DNA of 64,000 bases from DAOSXA01 sp964526835 (lineage in GTDB: Bacteria > Zixibacteria > MSB-5A5 > GN15 > FEB-12). Positions 54,140-63,274 of this stretch are shown in pieces. The DNA lies in NCBI GenBank assembly GCA_964526835.1, contig CAZGMK010000014.1:1-64000 (forward strand), in the 5' to 3' direction. Each line of letters starts with the position of its first letter. Position 1 is the first letter of the stretch. Made by a program: the position numbers and the translations under genes. The notes under the pieces were generated by a model. It was given only the letters and a program-made list of their open reading frames with translations, did not search any database and was not told the DNA's origin.

Positions 54140-54766
54140 ATGGCTGCCGAAAGTAACGATCAAGAGAAGCCGGACATCACCGACGGCCGCGATGAGGCTC
54201 GGACCAAAGAGCTGGTAGAGCAAATCAAGCACGGTAACAAGTGTGCTTTTACCGAGCTGGTACGACGATATCGTAACCAGGTTGCGGCGCTGGCCTATCG
54301 GACTGTCGGAGACTACGACGAAGCCGCCGACATAACGCAGATCGTGTTCATCAAGGTAAGTCGAAACATCTGGCGCTATGATCCGCGGCGCAAGTTCTAC
54401 ACGTGGCTGTACCGAATCACCGTCAATGCCTGCATCGACCATCTGCGCAAACACCGACGCCACCAGCATGAACCTCTGGAGAACTTCGGTGATTTGCTGG
54501 AGAGCGGCGCGGAGGCGCCGGATGATTCCTACAGGCGCCAGCAGATCGACCGACATATCCGGGAGGCCTCGTTGACGCTCAACGAAAAACAGCGGTCGGC
54601 GTTCCTCCTTCGCGACGTTGAAGGCTGCAAGCTGGGCGATGTGGCCGATATCATGGATATGCCCGAGGCGACTGTTCGCTGGTATCTTCATCGCGCCCGC
54701 AACAAGGTCCGCCGGGAACTAACCAAGCGCTGTCCGCACTTGCTGATAGCCCTGGGGCTCAAGTAG
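54140..54766 (+). CDS. ECF-type RNA polymerase sigma factor
   Basis: The 208-residue protein has region 2 (FTELVRRYRNQVAALAYR..DYDEAADITQIVFIKV) and region 4 (LNEKQRSAFLLRDVEGCKLGDVADIMDMPEATVRWYLHRAR), joined by a polar linker, with a 30-residue acidic N-terminal extension. There is no adjacent anti-sigma factor. The next gene, 53 bases downstream on the same strand, is a copper P-type ATPase. It directs RNA polymerase to a set of stress or envelope promoters that cannot be named from this. Confidence 0.93.
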   Translation: MAAESNDQEKPDITDGRDEARTKELVEQIKHGNKCAFTELVRRYRNQVAALAYRTVGDYDEAADITQIVFIKVSRNIWRYDPRRKFYTWLYRITVNACIDHLRKHRRHQHEPLENFGDLLESGAEAPDDSYRRQQIDRHIREASLTLNEKQRSAFLLRDVEGCKLGDVADIMDMPEATVRWYLHRARNKVRRELTKRCPHLLIALGLK

Positions 54767-54783
54767 ACCTTGCCGAATTGGCA

Positions 54784-54813
54784 TTGATTGTCAGGGGACC
54801 CGTAGCATATATT
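54784..54813 (+). promoter_or_regulatory. Candidate promoter of the CopA gene, very close to its ATG
   Basis: TTGATT (54784-54789), an 18-base spacer and TATATT (54808-54813). Only six bases separate the -10 element from ATG 54820, and no Shine-Dalgarno sequence is present, suggesting leaderless translation. Confidence 0.4.
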
Positions 54814-54819
54814 ATAGCA

Positions 54820-57054
54820 ATGGCGGATCAGGCTAAACTCAATCTGCAAGTCGACGGCATGCACTGCGCCGGTTGCGTGGCCGGCATAGAGAAGGGCCTA
54901 AAGCGCCTGGCGGGTGTCTCCGATGCCCGGGTCAATCTGGCGACTCGTTCGGCGGCCGTCACTTACAATCCGGAAGATGTCGACACCGATCAGATACTGC
55001 GGCAGATCAGGTCTTTGGGTTACCAGGCTCGTGCAGCGACGCCGAATCTGATCGATGCCGGTCGTCGCGAAGCGAACGAAGCCCTGTTTCGTTTCCGGCT
55101 TGCGGTCATCCTGGCTCTTCCGCTGATGCTGCTGGCCATGTGGCCGATGTGGTCTGACGAGCCCCTCATAAGCCCTGTCACTGACGTAGTTGCTCAGGCC
55201 GCCCTGGCGGGTCTGTTGTTGTTTGTCGCCGGCCGCTCCATCCTGGCCGACGCCGCCCGGCAGACTCGGCATTTCCGGGCCAACATGAACAGCCTGATAG
55301 CTCTGGGTTCTCTGACTGCATTTTTCTGGAGCGTTTATATTCTCATTTCCGGTTGGCCGACTCCGACGACTGCAGAGTTGTATTTCGAGTCGGCCGGGAT
55401 GATCATCGCCCTGATTCTGCTGGGCCGATATCTGGAGGCTCGCGCCCGGGGCCAGGCCGGCGATGCAGTTTCCGAGTTGATCAGACTGCAACCGTCGAGG
55501 GCGACGATCATAGTGAATGGCTCTCCGAGCGAGGTCGAGTCCTCTTCCATTATGGCCGGCATGGAAATCCTGGTGAAGCCCGGACAGCGGCTCCCCTGTG
55601 ATGGGCGCATCATGGAGGGACATCCATCCATCGACCAGTCTCTGCTGACCGGCGAGTCGGTGCCGATTCCCAGACAGCCCGGCGATACGGTTATCGGGGG
55701 CTCCCTGAACACCAATATACCGTTCCGCTACAAGGCAACTGCAGGCGTAGCCGACAGCTATCTGAGTCAGATGGTCCATCTTGTGGCCGAGGCCCAGTCG
55801 CGCAAGGCCCCGGTGCAGCGATTGGCCGACAAGGTCGCGGGAGTTTTTGTACCGGTGGTCTTGCTGATCGCCGTTGTCACCGGTCTGGCCTGGCATTTCC
55901 TGGCTCCTGGCAGCCCATTGTTGGTCAAGAGTGTGGTATCGGTGCTGATCATTGCCTGCCCCTGCGCCTTGGGCCTGGCAACGCCCACTGCCATTCTGGC
56001 CGGAAGCGGCCGCGCCGCTCGTGATGGGATAGTGGTACGCGGGGGGGACATCCTTGAGAATCTGACCCGGGTCGACACGGCGATAATCGACAAGACCGGC
56101 ACGCTCACCCACGGGCGCCTTGAGGTAGCCGAGATCATTGCCCTAGGCGAGGTGAGCCGCATGGAACTGGTCAGGCTGGTCGGTTCGGCGGAGATCTCCA
56201 GCGAGCATCCGCTCGGGCAGGCTATTGTCAACCATATGCAGGAGAATCAGATAGACCCGGTCTCGGTCAGGGAAATCGAAGCCACTCCGGGCATGGGTTT
56301 GCGTGGGCAGGTGGGTTCGCAGACGCTTCTGGTGGGTAATCGGGCGCTGATGAAAACACACAAGATCGACATCGAGCCGGCGCTGGAACGGGCACGTCAG
56401 GAGATGGACAAGGGGCGAACAGTTGTTCTTGCGGCCCTTGACGGCAAGCTGATCGGAATCATCGCCCTGGCGGATCGGCTTCGCAGCGAGGGCCGCGACG
56501 TGATTGCCTGGATGGCGGAGAAGTTCAAACGCGTTGTGATGATATCCGGTGACACCTACCAGACAACCCGCGGAGTCGCTCACTCTTTGGAGCTGGAGCA
56601 TTTCGAAGCCGAGGTCAAGCCTGACCAGAAGCAACTGGTCGTGGAGGCATATCGCAAGGCAGGTTACCGGACGGTGATGGTCGGCGACGGGGTCAACGAT
56701 GCGCCGGCCCTGGCGGCGGCCGATGTCGGCATCGCCGTCGGCTCAGGTACCGATGTGGCCATTCAGTCGGCCGGGGTCGTTATCTACGGCGATGACCTGA
56801 ATATCCTCAGAAAGGTCTTTTCGGTTGCCGAGGCCACCATGAAGGTCATCAAACAGAATCTCTTCTGGGCCTTTTTCTATAATGTCCTGGCTATCCCGGT
56901 CGCCGCGGGAGTCCTGTATCCGATGGCCGGTTTGACCCTGTCGCCGATGATCGCCGCCACAGCCATGGCCTTCAGTTCGGTTTTCGTGGTGGCGAACTCC
57001 CTTCGTCTGAGCCGTTTCCAGACGGATCCCGTCCGCCCTCCAGAGGCCTCCTGA
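54820..57054 (+). CDS. copA: Copper-translocating P1B-type ATPase
   Basis: The 744-residue protein has one N-terminal heavy-metal domain with the metal site GMHCAGC near residue 11-16, and eight membrane segments. The CPC ion-path motif is in IIACPCALGLATP. TGES occurs in the actuator domain, DKTGTLTHGRL carries the phosphorylated Asp, and GDGVNDAPALAAADVGIAVGSG is present. These place it in the Cu(I) exporter class. ATG 54820 begins the metal-binding domain directly; the frame to 54778 would start with TTG and adds a weak extension. The metal assignment follows the CPC/HMA pattern. Confidence 0.92.
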   Translation: MADQAKLNLQVDGMHCAGCVAGIEKGLKRLAGVSDARVNLATRSAAVTYNPEDVDTDQILRQIRSLGYQARAATPNLIDAGRREANEALFRFRLAVILALPLMLLAMWPMWSDEPLISPVTDVVAQAALAGLLLFVAGRSILADAARQTRHFRANMNSLIALGSLTAFFWSVYILISGWPTPTTAELYFESAGMIIALILLGRYLEARARGQAGDAVSELIRLQPSRATIIVNGSPSEVESSSIMAGMEILVKPGQRLPCDGRIMEGHPSIDQSLLTGESVPIPRQPGDTVIGGSLNTNIPFRYKATAGVADSYLSQMVHLVAEAQSRKAPVQRLADKVAGVFVPVVLLIAVVTGLAWHFLAPGSPLLVKSVVSVLIIACPCALGLATPTAILAGSGRAARDGIVVRGGDILENLTRVDTAIIDKTGTLTHGRLEVAEIIALGEVSRMELVRLVGSAEISSEHPLGQAIVNHMQENQIDPVSVREIEATPGMGLRGQVGSQTLLVGNRALMKTHKIDIEPALERARQEMDKGRTVVLAALDGKLIGIIALADRLRSEGRDVIAWMAEKFKRVVMISGDTYQTTRGVAHSLELEHFEAEVKPDQKQLVVEAYRKAGYRTVMVGDGVNDAPALAAADVGIAVGSGTDVAIQSAGVVIYGDDLNILRKVFSVAEATMKVIKQNLFWAFFYNVLAIPVAAGVLYPMAGLTLSPMIAATAMAFSSVFVVANSLRLSRFQTDPVRPPEAS

Positions 57055-57208
57055 TTGATTCTTGCTCACTGAGTACCAGCCAGACAGGTGTTCCCGGCGG
57101 TGGCCGAATTGCCGCCGCAGCTCCTAACGGATTGCGCCGGGTAGCCGATAAGAGTTAGAGACCCGGTTGTGTGAATCGTGAAGGGAAATACTCAGAGCGG
57201 GCCGGCTA

Positions 57209-57964
57209 ATGGAAAACACGCTGAAAGAAAAAAACGGGGCTGAGCAGTTAACATTCGATCAATCCGATCCCGCTGATCGCTGGCTGGAGATATTCTCGGT
57301 TCTGGTGCACGACATCGAGTCGCCACTGGCTTCCATGAAGTACCTTCTGCGACTACTGGAGGAGGGCCGCCTCGATCAAAAGAAACCACTGCATCAGAAG
57401 CTGATATCTTCAACCGGCGTGGCCGTGAGTCGGGCCGAGTCCATAATCTACGACATTATGGCAATCGCCCGCAGCGGACGGGCCGGTCTGCCGGTTAATC
57501 TCAAGACCATCATTCCCGACGAGATTATCGACGAGACCATTCTGCTGGCCTCGGGTTCGGCCTCCGAACGCAAAATCAGAGTTGTCAGAGCCGGCAGTCC
57601 TTCGCCCATAGAAGTTATAGCCGATCCGACTCTGTTGCGCCGGACATTAGACAACCTGTTATTTAACGCTATCCGGCACAGTCCATCCGGAGGTGAGATA
57701 CGGCTCTATACCAGTGAAGAACCGAACTCACTGTTCATTCACGTCAAGGACTCCGGGCCGGGCCTTGACGATGTCGATCCGGAACTGCTGTTCGAGAAGT
57801 ATGGCCAGGCAAGACTGCGCGTGGAGGGGCGTCACCGCGGAGTGGGGCTGGGCCTCTACTTCTGCAAGCTGGCCGCAACCGGGATGGGCGGCACGATTGT
57901 AGCCGACGACCACCCCGAGGGCGGCGCGGTGTTCTCGATCAAGCTGAGAAAAGCCAAGGAGTGA
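57209..57964 (+). CDS. Small cytoplasmic sensor histidine kinase
   Basis: The 251-residue protein has no membrane segment or sensor domain: an H-box helix FSVLVHDIESPLASMKYLLRLL at residues 29-50 is followed by the catalytic domain with NAIRHSPSGGEIR, DSGPGLDD and GVGLGLYFCK. It is probably a partner of the CheV-like protein encoded four bases downstream. How it senses its signal is unknown. Confidence 0.88.
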   Translation: MENTLKEKNGAEQLTFDQSDPADRWLEIFSVLVHDIESPLASMKYLLRLLEEGRLDQKKPLHQKLISSTGVAVSRAESIIYDIMAIARSGRAGLPVNLKTIIPDEIIDETILLASGSASERKIRVVRAGSPSPIEVIADPTLLRRTLDNLLFNAIRHSPSGGEIRLYTSEEPNSLFIHVKDSGPGLDDVDPELLFEKYGQARLRVEGRHRGVGLGLYFCKLAATGMGGTIVADDHPEGGAVFSIKLRKAKE

Positions 57965-57968
57965 TTCA

Positions 57969-58934
57969 ATGAAGAAGAAGCTCGATGCCGAATCGTACCT
58001 GAAGTCCGGTTCCAACGAAGTACGCATACTGGAGTACCAGGCGTGCGGCCACTCGTTTGGCATCAACATACTGAAGGTAAACAAGATCGTGAGTGATCTC
58101 GTTGATTTCATCTCGGTGCCGGAAACTCATCGGGCCGTCAAAGGCATGTTCAAGGATATGAACCGCCTGGTGCCGGTCATTGACCTGCCGGCCTTCCTGG
58201 GCCTGGCCACAACCGAAGAGTCGAACAGGCAGAAGGTGGTCGTGACCGAGTTTTTCGGAATCCTGACCGGCTTCTGGGTGGATCGAATCGATTGGATTCA
58301 TCACTTCAAATGGGCCGACGTCATTGACCCCGAGCAGATTTTCGGCCACATCGACCAGCGCTACGTCATCGGTATCGTCAAACCGACCGAAGAGCGCATG
58401 GTCCAGCTTCTGGACTACGAAACGATCCTGCTGGATCTCTGCCCTCACCTTCAAACCGCCGACCTGGAAACGAAGGCCGGTATCGAGGCCGACTTCACGG
58501 GCAAGTGTATCCTGGTTGCGGAGGACTCTCCCGCGGTCCGGGCTATGCTGGTCAACGAGTTCTCCGATAAGGGCGCCAGAGTGATCGAGGCCGGCGATGG
58601 GCAGCAAGCCTGGGATGCTTTCCAGCAAACGGAACACTTCGACCTGGTTATCTGCGATGTCGAGATGCCGCAGATGGATGGCCTGGCCGTAACGCTCAAT
58701 ATCCGGCAGTCCGAGCGCTCTGAAACCCCGGTGATTGTCTACTCATCAATCGGCGATATCGGTATGAAGGCACGCGCCAAATTCCTGAAGGCAGACGCCC
58801 ATATCACTAAACTGAATATGGACAAGCTCATGATCAGCGCCGACAAGCTTATGCGCGGGGAGAAGCTCGAGCCTGAGGAAACAGCAGACCAGCAGCCCGA
58901 AAGGGACATCGAATCGACAGTGCCTATAGACTAG
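57969..58934 (+). CDS. cheV: CheV-like protein: CheW domain plus receiver
   Basis: The 321-residue protein starts with a CheW domain (about 1-165; ILEYQACGHSFGINILKVNKIV, VKGMFKDMNRLVPVIDLPAFLG and HHFKWADVIDPEQIF). It ends with a response-regulator receiver (about 178-300; ILVAEDSPAVRAML, VICDVEMPQMDG with the phospho-Asp, and a Lys at KADAHITKLN). CheV proteins link chemoreceptors to CheA and tune signalling. An AAGGAG site stands seven bases before ATG 57969, and the gene follows the histidine kinase with a four-base gap, so they are coexpressed. Confidence 0.88.
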   Translation: MKKKLDAESYLKSGSNEVRILEYQACGHSFGINILKVNKIVSDLVDFISVPETHRAVKGMFKDMNRLVPVIDLPAFLGLATTEESNRQKVVVTEFFGILTGFWVDRIDWIHHFKWADVIDPEQIFGHIDQRYVIGIVKPTEERMVQLLDYETILLDLCPHLQTADLETKAGIEADFTGKCILVAEDSPAVRAMLVNEFSDKGARVIEAGDGQQAWDAFQQTEHFDLVICDVEMPQMDGLAVTLNIRQSERSETPVIVYSSIGDIGMKARAKFLKADAHITKLNMDKLMISADKLMRGEKLEPEETADQQPERDIESTVPID

Positions 58935-58992
58935 ACCAATCTGCGAAACAGACGACACATCGAAGAGATTACTGCAGGAAGTGGCGACACTG

Positions 58993-59009
58993 CGCGACGA
59001 GACGTCGCG
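58993..59009. terminator. Weak hairpin between convergent genes
   Basis: CGCGACG and CGTCGCG form a 7-bp stem with a three-base loop, without a T-run, between the CheV-like gene and the gene at 59033. Confidence 0.25.
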
Positions 59010-59032
59010 TCGGCTGTCTTGACTGTCAGGGG

Positions 59033-59506
59033 TCAGGAGCGACTGTTCGAGTTGTCATCCTCGGGCTGGTCCTCCGCTGGGGGATTGATCACGTCTTCTG
59101 GTATTTGCACCCTCGGACGACCTATTCCTATCCAGCGTTGCACCCAGCTCCATTGCTTCTTCTGTTCCTTGAGGTATCTCTTCACCCGCTTTTCTCGCGC
59201 CATCGCCTCGTCATCGTAGGCTTCTATCTTCAGAAGCAGGATTTCAATAGTCTGGCGCCTTTCCAGGGCCGTCCGCAGCGTGTCGTAGTCTCGGAAATTG
59301 AACACAGTCTGGACAATCGGTTCGAAGAAGACCATGGCCTGTGAGCCGATGAAGTTGAGCGGCTTGACCGACTCCAGAAACATGATAGCCGGCACTGCCA
59401 TACGCCATTCGACCACTTTCTTGGCCAGTTTCTCGAGGACCCGATCTTCCTCCTCTGGCAGAGGCTTTTCGGATGGGTCGGGGGTGTTAGTTCCAAATAG
59501 TCCCAT
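59033..59506 (-). CDS. Conserved hypothetical protein
   Basis: The 157-residue protein has a Glu/Pro-rich N terminus and a compact hydrophobic core EWRMAVPAIMFLESVKPLNFIG. A basic helical region (REKRVKRYLKEQKKQWS) and an acidic tail follow. I know similar proteins as uncharacterised. No membrane protein signature is strong enough to call it integral; the core could be a peripheral or monotopic segment. It is the last gene of the run from 60128, separated by 91 bases. Confidence 0.6.
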   Translation of the reverse strand: MGLFGTNTPDPSEKPLPEEEDRVLEKLAKKVVEWRMAVPAIMFLESVKPLNFIGSQAMVFFEPIVQTVFNFRDYDTLRTALERRQTIEILLLKIEAYDDEAMAREKRVKRYLKEQKKQWSWVQRWIGIGRPRVQIPEDVINPPAEDQPEDDNSNSRS

Positions 59507-59597
59507 AGTCGGTCATTTCCGGCCGCGTTAAGCCGATCAGCATGTTCCTGATTGCCGGCATAACACCGGACGCACATACAGGTTGGTCGGCAAGCCC

Positions 59598-60128
59598 CTA
59601 GTCATCGTGATCGCCGTCATCGTACTCGCCCGCGATGTCACTATCCTGGCCACCCTCCGGGACCTTGCCGACATGATCCCTGATATAGGTGATGATATCA
59701 TCGCGGTTGTGTCCCTCGGTCATGATATACAGGCCGCGGAAGTTTTCCAGCCTCGAGGGTTCCGAGAAGGGTGAGAGAAGAACGCCGTTCTTGTCCGGGT
59801 AGAAGCTGCGGTACTGCGACCATTGTTTCCTCAGCGACTGGGTGGTGGTTCCGATAGTGACTCCCTCCGGGTCGAGGCTGTATCGGGTCGGAAAGTAGAA
59901 CTTGGCCAGCGATAGCAGCATTACCACCAGGGCCAGCACCCCATAGATGCGCGACCCGGTCGTGTAGAACACTGCAACGGTGACGACGATGATAAAAACG
60001 GTCACCAACGCCGACACCATAGGCTTTCGACGCACCGGATGAACAGTCCAGTCCAGGTCCGGTTCCGGCGGGCTCTGCCTGGTGTTGTCCGGCGACTGAG
60101 GACGGCCGTCTTTGCTTTCCGCATTCAT
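59598..60128 (-). CDS. Membrane protein with a PH-like domain (tentative)
   Basis: The 176-residue protein has a polar N terminus, two adjacent hydrophobic segments (residues 38-55 and 62-80), and a C-terminal beta-rich region (YSLDPEGVTIGTTTQSLRKQWSQYRSFYPDKN, in part). This resembles small bacterial PH-domain proteins. The tail is Asp-rich. It follows the 73-residue protein gene after nine bases, so the two are probably cotranscribed. Confidence 0.6.
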   Translation of the reverse strand: MNAESKDGRPQSPDNTRQSPPEPDLDWTVHPVRRKPMVSALVTVFIIVVTVAVFYTTGSRIYGVLALVVMLLSLAKFYFPTRYSLDPEGVTIGTTTQSLRKQWSQYRSFYPDKNGVLLSPFSEPSRLENFRGLYIMTEGHNRDDIITYIRDHVGKVPEGGQDSDIAGEYDDGDHDD

Positions 60129-60137
60129 ACCAGGCGA

Positions 60138-60359
60138 CTACTTATTCTCTTCCGGCATGTCTTCGGCGCCGCGATAGCGCTCCTTTTTGACCTTTTCCAT
60201 CAGGTCGATTAGTTCCTTCGGCTCAATCAGGTTCTTCTCGATGAGCAGGCGAACCAATGCCTCCTGCGCCAGGTTGTTCGACAAGGCCAGTTCTTCGAAG
60301 CTGACTTCCTTGACCTCGCCGTCGATGATCATCTTGATGGCTACGCGCTTATCATTCAT
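60138..60359 (-). CDS. Small conserved protein of unknown function
   Basis: ATG 60359 was chosen because GGGAG stands six bases upstream. The 73-residue product MNDKRVAIKMIIDGEVKEVS is followed by an amphipathic helix (LSNNLAQEALVRLLIEKNLI) and a polar tail. No domain is recognised. Confidence 0.6.
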   Translation of the reverse strand: MNDKRVAIKMIIDGEVKEVSFEELALSNNLAQEALVRLLIEKNLIEPKELIDLMEKVKKERYRGAEDMPEENK

Positions 60360-60441
60360 GCTTGACTCCCGAGGCCGGGGTTGCGATTGACGTTCGATAG
60401 CAAATATAGGCAAAAGCGTAAGGGGATGCAAAGAGACCGGG

Positions 60442-62268
60442 CTACTCATCATCATCGGTGACAGAGTCGTCATCGTCGGTGGTTTCGATATCCGGAACGA
60501 CCTCGGGAGACGGGGCGCCGGAAATCAGATCAGCCCGGCCGTTCCAAACACGGTACACAGGCATCTCGATGTTCTCGCGATGGGAGCCGAAGGTGACTCG
60601 CCCGGACGCGCCCTGGTAATCCTTCACTTCTCCGAGCTGCGATGTGATGCCTCCCCGTGTGGACGACTCAGCGGCCGCATAGAGCGCCAGGCTGACCGCA
60701 TCATAGCCCAGGGCCGCCAGACGGGGCGGTTGGCCCGCATATCGCGCGTCGTAGGCGGCGGCGAAACGGAAATACTCCTCCGAGGTTCCGACTCCAAGAA
60801 AGGGCGATGGGAACACGGCTCCCTTGGTAACATCGTCGCCGAGCTTGTAAAGCACTTCGTCGCCCCAGCCGTCGGATCCCAGGTAAATCCCGTTGACATT
60901 GTAGAATCGGATCTGCGGCAGCAACAGCCTCAGTTGACGTGCTTCACCGGGCAGGTAGATGACATCGAAATCGACCGGAACGCCGTCGGGATCGAGGGTG
61001 TCACCGCCGGGAGTGATGTAGAACACCGAGTCAACATCGAAGTCCAGCGCCGATGCTTTGAGGTCGCGCAGTTGCCTGCCGAAGTCGTTGTCGCGAGGTC
61101 GATAGTATTCCACGGCTTCTATGCTTCCACCGAGTTTCTGGAAGCGGTCGGCGAAAGCCCGGGCCATGAGCAGATGGTCGGGGCTGGTCGACGTAATGAT
61201 GACGGCATCCCGGGCCGCCAGGCTGTCAACCGCGTACTCGGCCATTCGTACTCCCTGAAGACCTATGTTGGGGGAAAGCTGGAAGGCGGTCGAGGCCAGC
61301 TCGGTCAGGCCGGCCTGAGTGGCCGCAGGAATAATCAGGGGAAGGTCGCCACAGGCCAGTACCCCGGTGCAGACCGCCGCCGCCTCGCTGGTCAAGGGCC
61401 CGACCGCCACGGTGACCTGTCCGGCGGCAGCGAGGCTCCTGATCACTCTGGCGGCATCGACCGGCTCCGCCCGGCTGTCGTGACGGCTCAGTCGAACCTT
61501 GCCCACATCGTCTCCGTTCAGCTCGACGGCGACGACAGCTCCGTTGTATATCTCGTCAGCCCAGGCTTGCAGTTCTCCGCTGAACGGCAGAACCATCGCG
61601 ATCTCGAAGACCCCGGCCACAGGCCGTCGGGGAAGATCGGTCAGATCGCTCTCTCGCAGACGTTCGCCGCAGGGTGTCAGCATGGCGTTGCCCAGGTCGA
61701 TGTCCCCCACCGCCGCCCTGGCCTCGGCGGCCGCCCGAAGCAGAGGGCATCGCTTGCCGGGCGGCAAGGCCACCATCTCGTCCACCGGCAAGGTCAGGGC
61801 GGGAGCGTTGATGACAGCCAGGCGAATCGATGATCGCACCAACCGGTCCAGTCGGCTGTCGCGTGAGTGCCGATAGGCCTCAATCCAGTCCAGGACAGCC
61901 TGCTGCAAATCGTTCTGTCGATAGGCGATGTTGCCGAGGAAGAAACGCGCGTAGGGCGATTCAGGAGAGTCCTCGAAGCGCTCCAGATAATACTCCAGCC
62001 CCGCCCGGGCGGCGGCCAGCTCGCCCAGATGATAACTGGCCCTTGCTCTCTGGAATACGAACAGGTCGAGGTTGGGCGACTGCGGCCAGCGCCCGGCCAG
62101 TTCCTCGAAAGTCTTGGCGGCGCCTAGCCAGTCCCCCTGGCGCATGAGTCTCTGCCCGCGAGCGTAGAGCGACCTGGTTTCATCATCGTCGTCAATCTGC
62201 GCCATCGCCGATGCGGCGAGCAATACAACAGCAAGGACCAGGAACGTCGATATCGCCGGACTGCGCAT
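60442..62268 (-). CDS. LpoA-like exported protein: TPR plus periplasmic-binding domain
   Basis: The 608-residue protein has a signal peptide (MRSPAISTFLVLAVVLLAASA). A TPR-like helical part spans residues 30-200 (LMRQGDWLGAAKTFEELAG, ELAAARAGLEYYLERF). A type I periplasmic-binding domain of the Leu/Ile/Val-binding kind fills residues 215-590 (VAVGPLTSEAAAVCTG, GDLPLIIPAATQAGL, AEYAVDSLAARDAVII). The layout is that of LpoA, the outer-membrane activator of penicillin-binding proteins. The tail is an Asp/Glu stretch. Its ATG overlaps the DUF151 stop by one base (TGATG). Confidence 0.8.
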   Translation of the reverse strand: MRSPAISTFLVLAVVLLAASAMAQIDDDDETRSLYARGQRLMRQGDWLGAAKTFEELAGRWPQSPNLDLFVFQRARASYHLGELAAARAGLEYYLERFEDSPESPYARFFLGNIAYRQNDLQQAVLDWIEAYRHSRDSRLDRLVRSSIRLAVINAPALTLPVDEMVALPPGKRCPLLRAAAEARAAVGDIDLGNAMLTPCGERLRESDLTDLPRRPVAGVFEIAMVLPFSGELQAWADEIYNGAVVAVELNGDDVGKVRLSRHDSRAEPVDAARVIRSLAAAGQVTVAVGPLTSEAAAVCTGVLACGDLPLIIPAATQAGLTELASTAFQLSPNIGLQGVRMAEYAVDSLAARDAVIITSTSPDHLLMARAFADRFQKLGGSIEAVEYYRPRDNDFGRQLRDLKASALDFDVDSVFYITPGGDTLDPDGVPVDFDVIYLPGEARQLRLLLPQIRFYNVNGIYLGSDGWGDEVLYKLGDDVTKGAVFPSPFLGVGTSEEYFRFAAAYDARYAGQPPRLAALGYDAVSLALYAAAESSTRGGITSQLGEVKDYQGASGRVTFGSHRENIEMPVYRVWNGRADLISGAPSPEVVPDIETTDDDDSVTDDDE

Positions 62269-62780
62269 CAGAGTGAGTATTTGCCGAAGTCTTCGGGGTT
62301 GATTCTCTTCAGCCGTTCTCGCAGAGTCTCCGGATCGGTCGGCATGGGCGGCGGCTCCTGCTCAGAGTCGGTCGACTCTTCATCCTGTCCGATCCTCAGC
62401 AGATCGTCGTTGATGAATATCCTCGCCCCGGTCTTCAGAGCCAGAGCGATCGAATCCGACGGCCGCGCATCGATCTGGTACTCATCGCCATCCGCGTTCA
62501 AGTGAACGACGGCGTAGAAAGTCTGCTCGCGCAACTCGGTCACTTCGACGCGATCAACCTCGGCTCCGAGGGTCTCGATGACGGACCTGAAAAGATCGTA
62601 GGTCAGCGGACGTTTGGCCTTTACCCCGGACAACTGCATGGCGATGGCCCAGGCCTCGGAATGACCGATCCAGATCGGCAATACCCTGTTTTCGTCGTCC
62701 TTTGGCGCCAGGATGACCACCGGAGAATGGGTGCTCATGTCCATGGCCAGACCGTCGACCCTTGCTTCAACTAATGCCAT
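62268..62780 (-). CDS. DUF151 bifunctional nuclease-family protein
   Basis: The 170-residue product has the DUF151 blocks VLPIWIGHSEAWAIAMQL near residue 34 and TFYAVVHLNADGDEYQIDARPSDSIALAL, with an extra 45-residue polar C-terminal tail. Members in plants and bacteria are reported nucleases; the role here is unclear. It lies two bases after rplI and overlaps the LpoA-like start by one base. Confidence 0.88.
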   Translation of the reverse strand: MALVEARVDGLAMDMSTHSPVVILAPKDDENRVLPIWIGHSEAWAIAMQLSGVKAKRPLTYDLFRSVIETLGAEVDRVEVTELREQTFYAVVHLNADGDEYQIDARPSDSIALALKTGARIFINDDLLRIGQDEESTDSEQEPPPMPTDPETLRERLKRINPEDFGKYSL

Positions 62781-62782
62781 AA

Positions 62783-63232
62783 TCAGGATGTCTTCTTGAC
62801 GACAAACAGTTGCAGATTGGCCGTCAACTCCTTGTCGACCTTAATCGGTACCGTGTAGACTCCCAGAACCTTGATCGGGCTCTCCAGTTGGACGGCGTTC
62901 TTGCCGATAGTAACGCCTTCATCGGCCAGCATCCTGACTATGTCGTGAACGCCCACCGAACCGAAGACCTGCTCCTCGTCGCCGACCAGAACCTCAAACG
63001 TAAGGGAGAGCTTCTCGATCTTCTCTTTGATTACCTCGGCCTCACGGCGTTTCTTGCGATCGCGCAGCTCCTTTTGCAGCTTGATCTCATCGATCGCCTT
63101 CAGATTACCCCGGCTGGCTTCGACCGCCATCTTGCGCGGAATCAAGTAGTTACGTCCGTAACCACCTTTTACTTCCACTACTTCACCGGCCCGTCCAATG
63201 TCCGGGATATCCTCTCTCAATATCACCTTCAT
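62783..63232 (-). CDS. rplI: 50S ribosomal protein L9
   Basis: The 149-residue protein has the L9 N-terminal signature MKVILREDIPDIGRAGEVVEVK and GYGRNYLIPRKMA, the connecting helix (KKRREAEVIKEKIEKL), and the C-terminal domain with VFGSVGVHDI. ATG 63232 was chosen because it matches the family N terminus. It follows the DUF2232 gene, a common arrangement. Confidence 0.96.
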   Translation of the reverse strand: MKVILREDIPDIGRAGEVVEVKGGYGRNYLIPRKMAVEASRGNLKAIDEIKLQKELRDRKKRREAEVIKEKIEKLSLTFEVLVGDEEQVFGSVGVHDIVRMLADEGVTIGKNAVQLESPIKVLGVYTVPIKVDKELTANLQLFVVKKTS

Positions 63233-63274
63233 GTTAGGCCCTTTCCATATTGTTAGCAACAACTATATCTCATC

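Noticed and set aside
54898..56112. 404-residue frame on the minus strand inside copA
   Set aside because: Antisense shadow with odd composition; the sense strand has all P-type ATPase motifs.
60580..61833. 417-residue frame on the plus strand opposite the LpoA-like gene
   Set aside because: Antisense shadow; Gly/Arg/Val-rich without motif or ribosome site.
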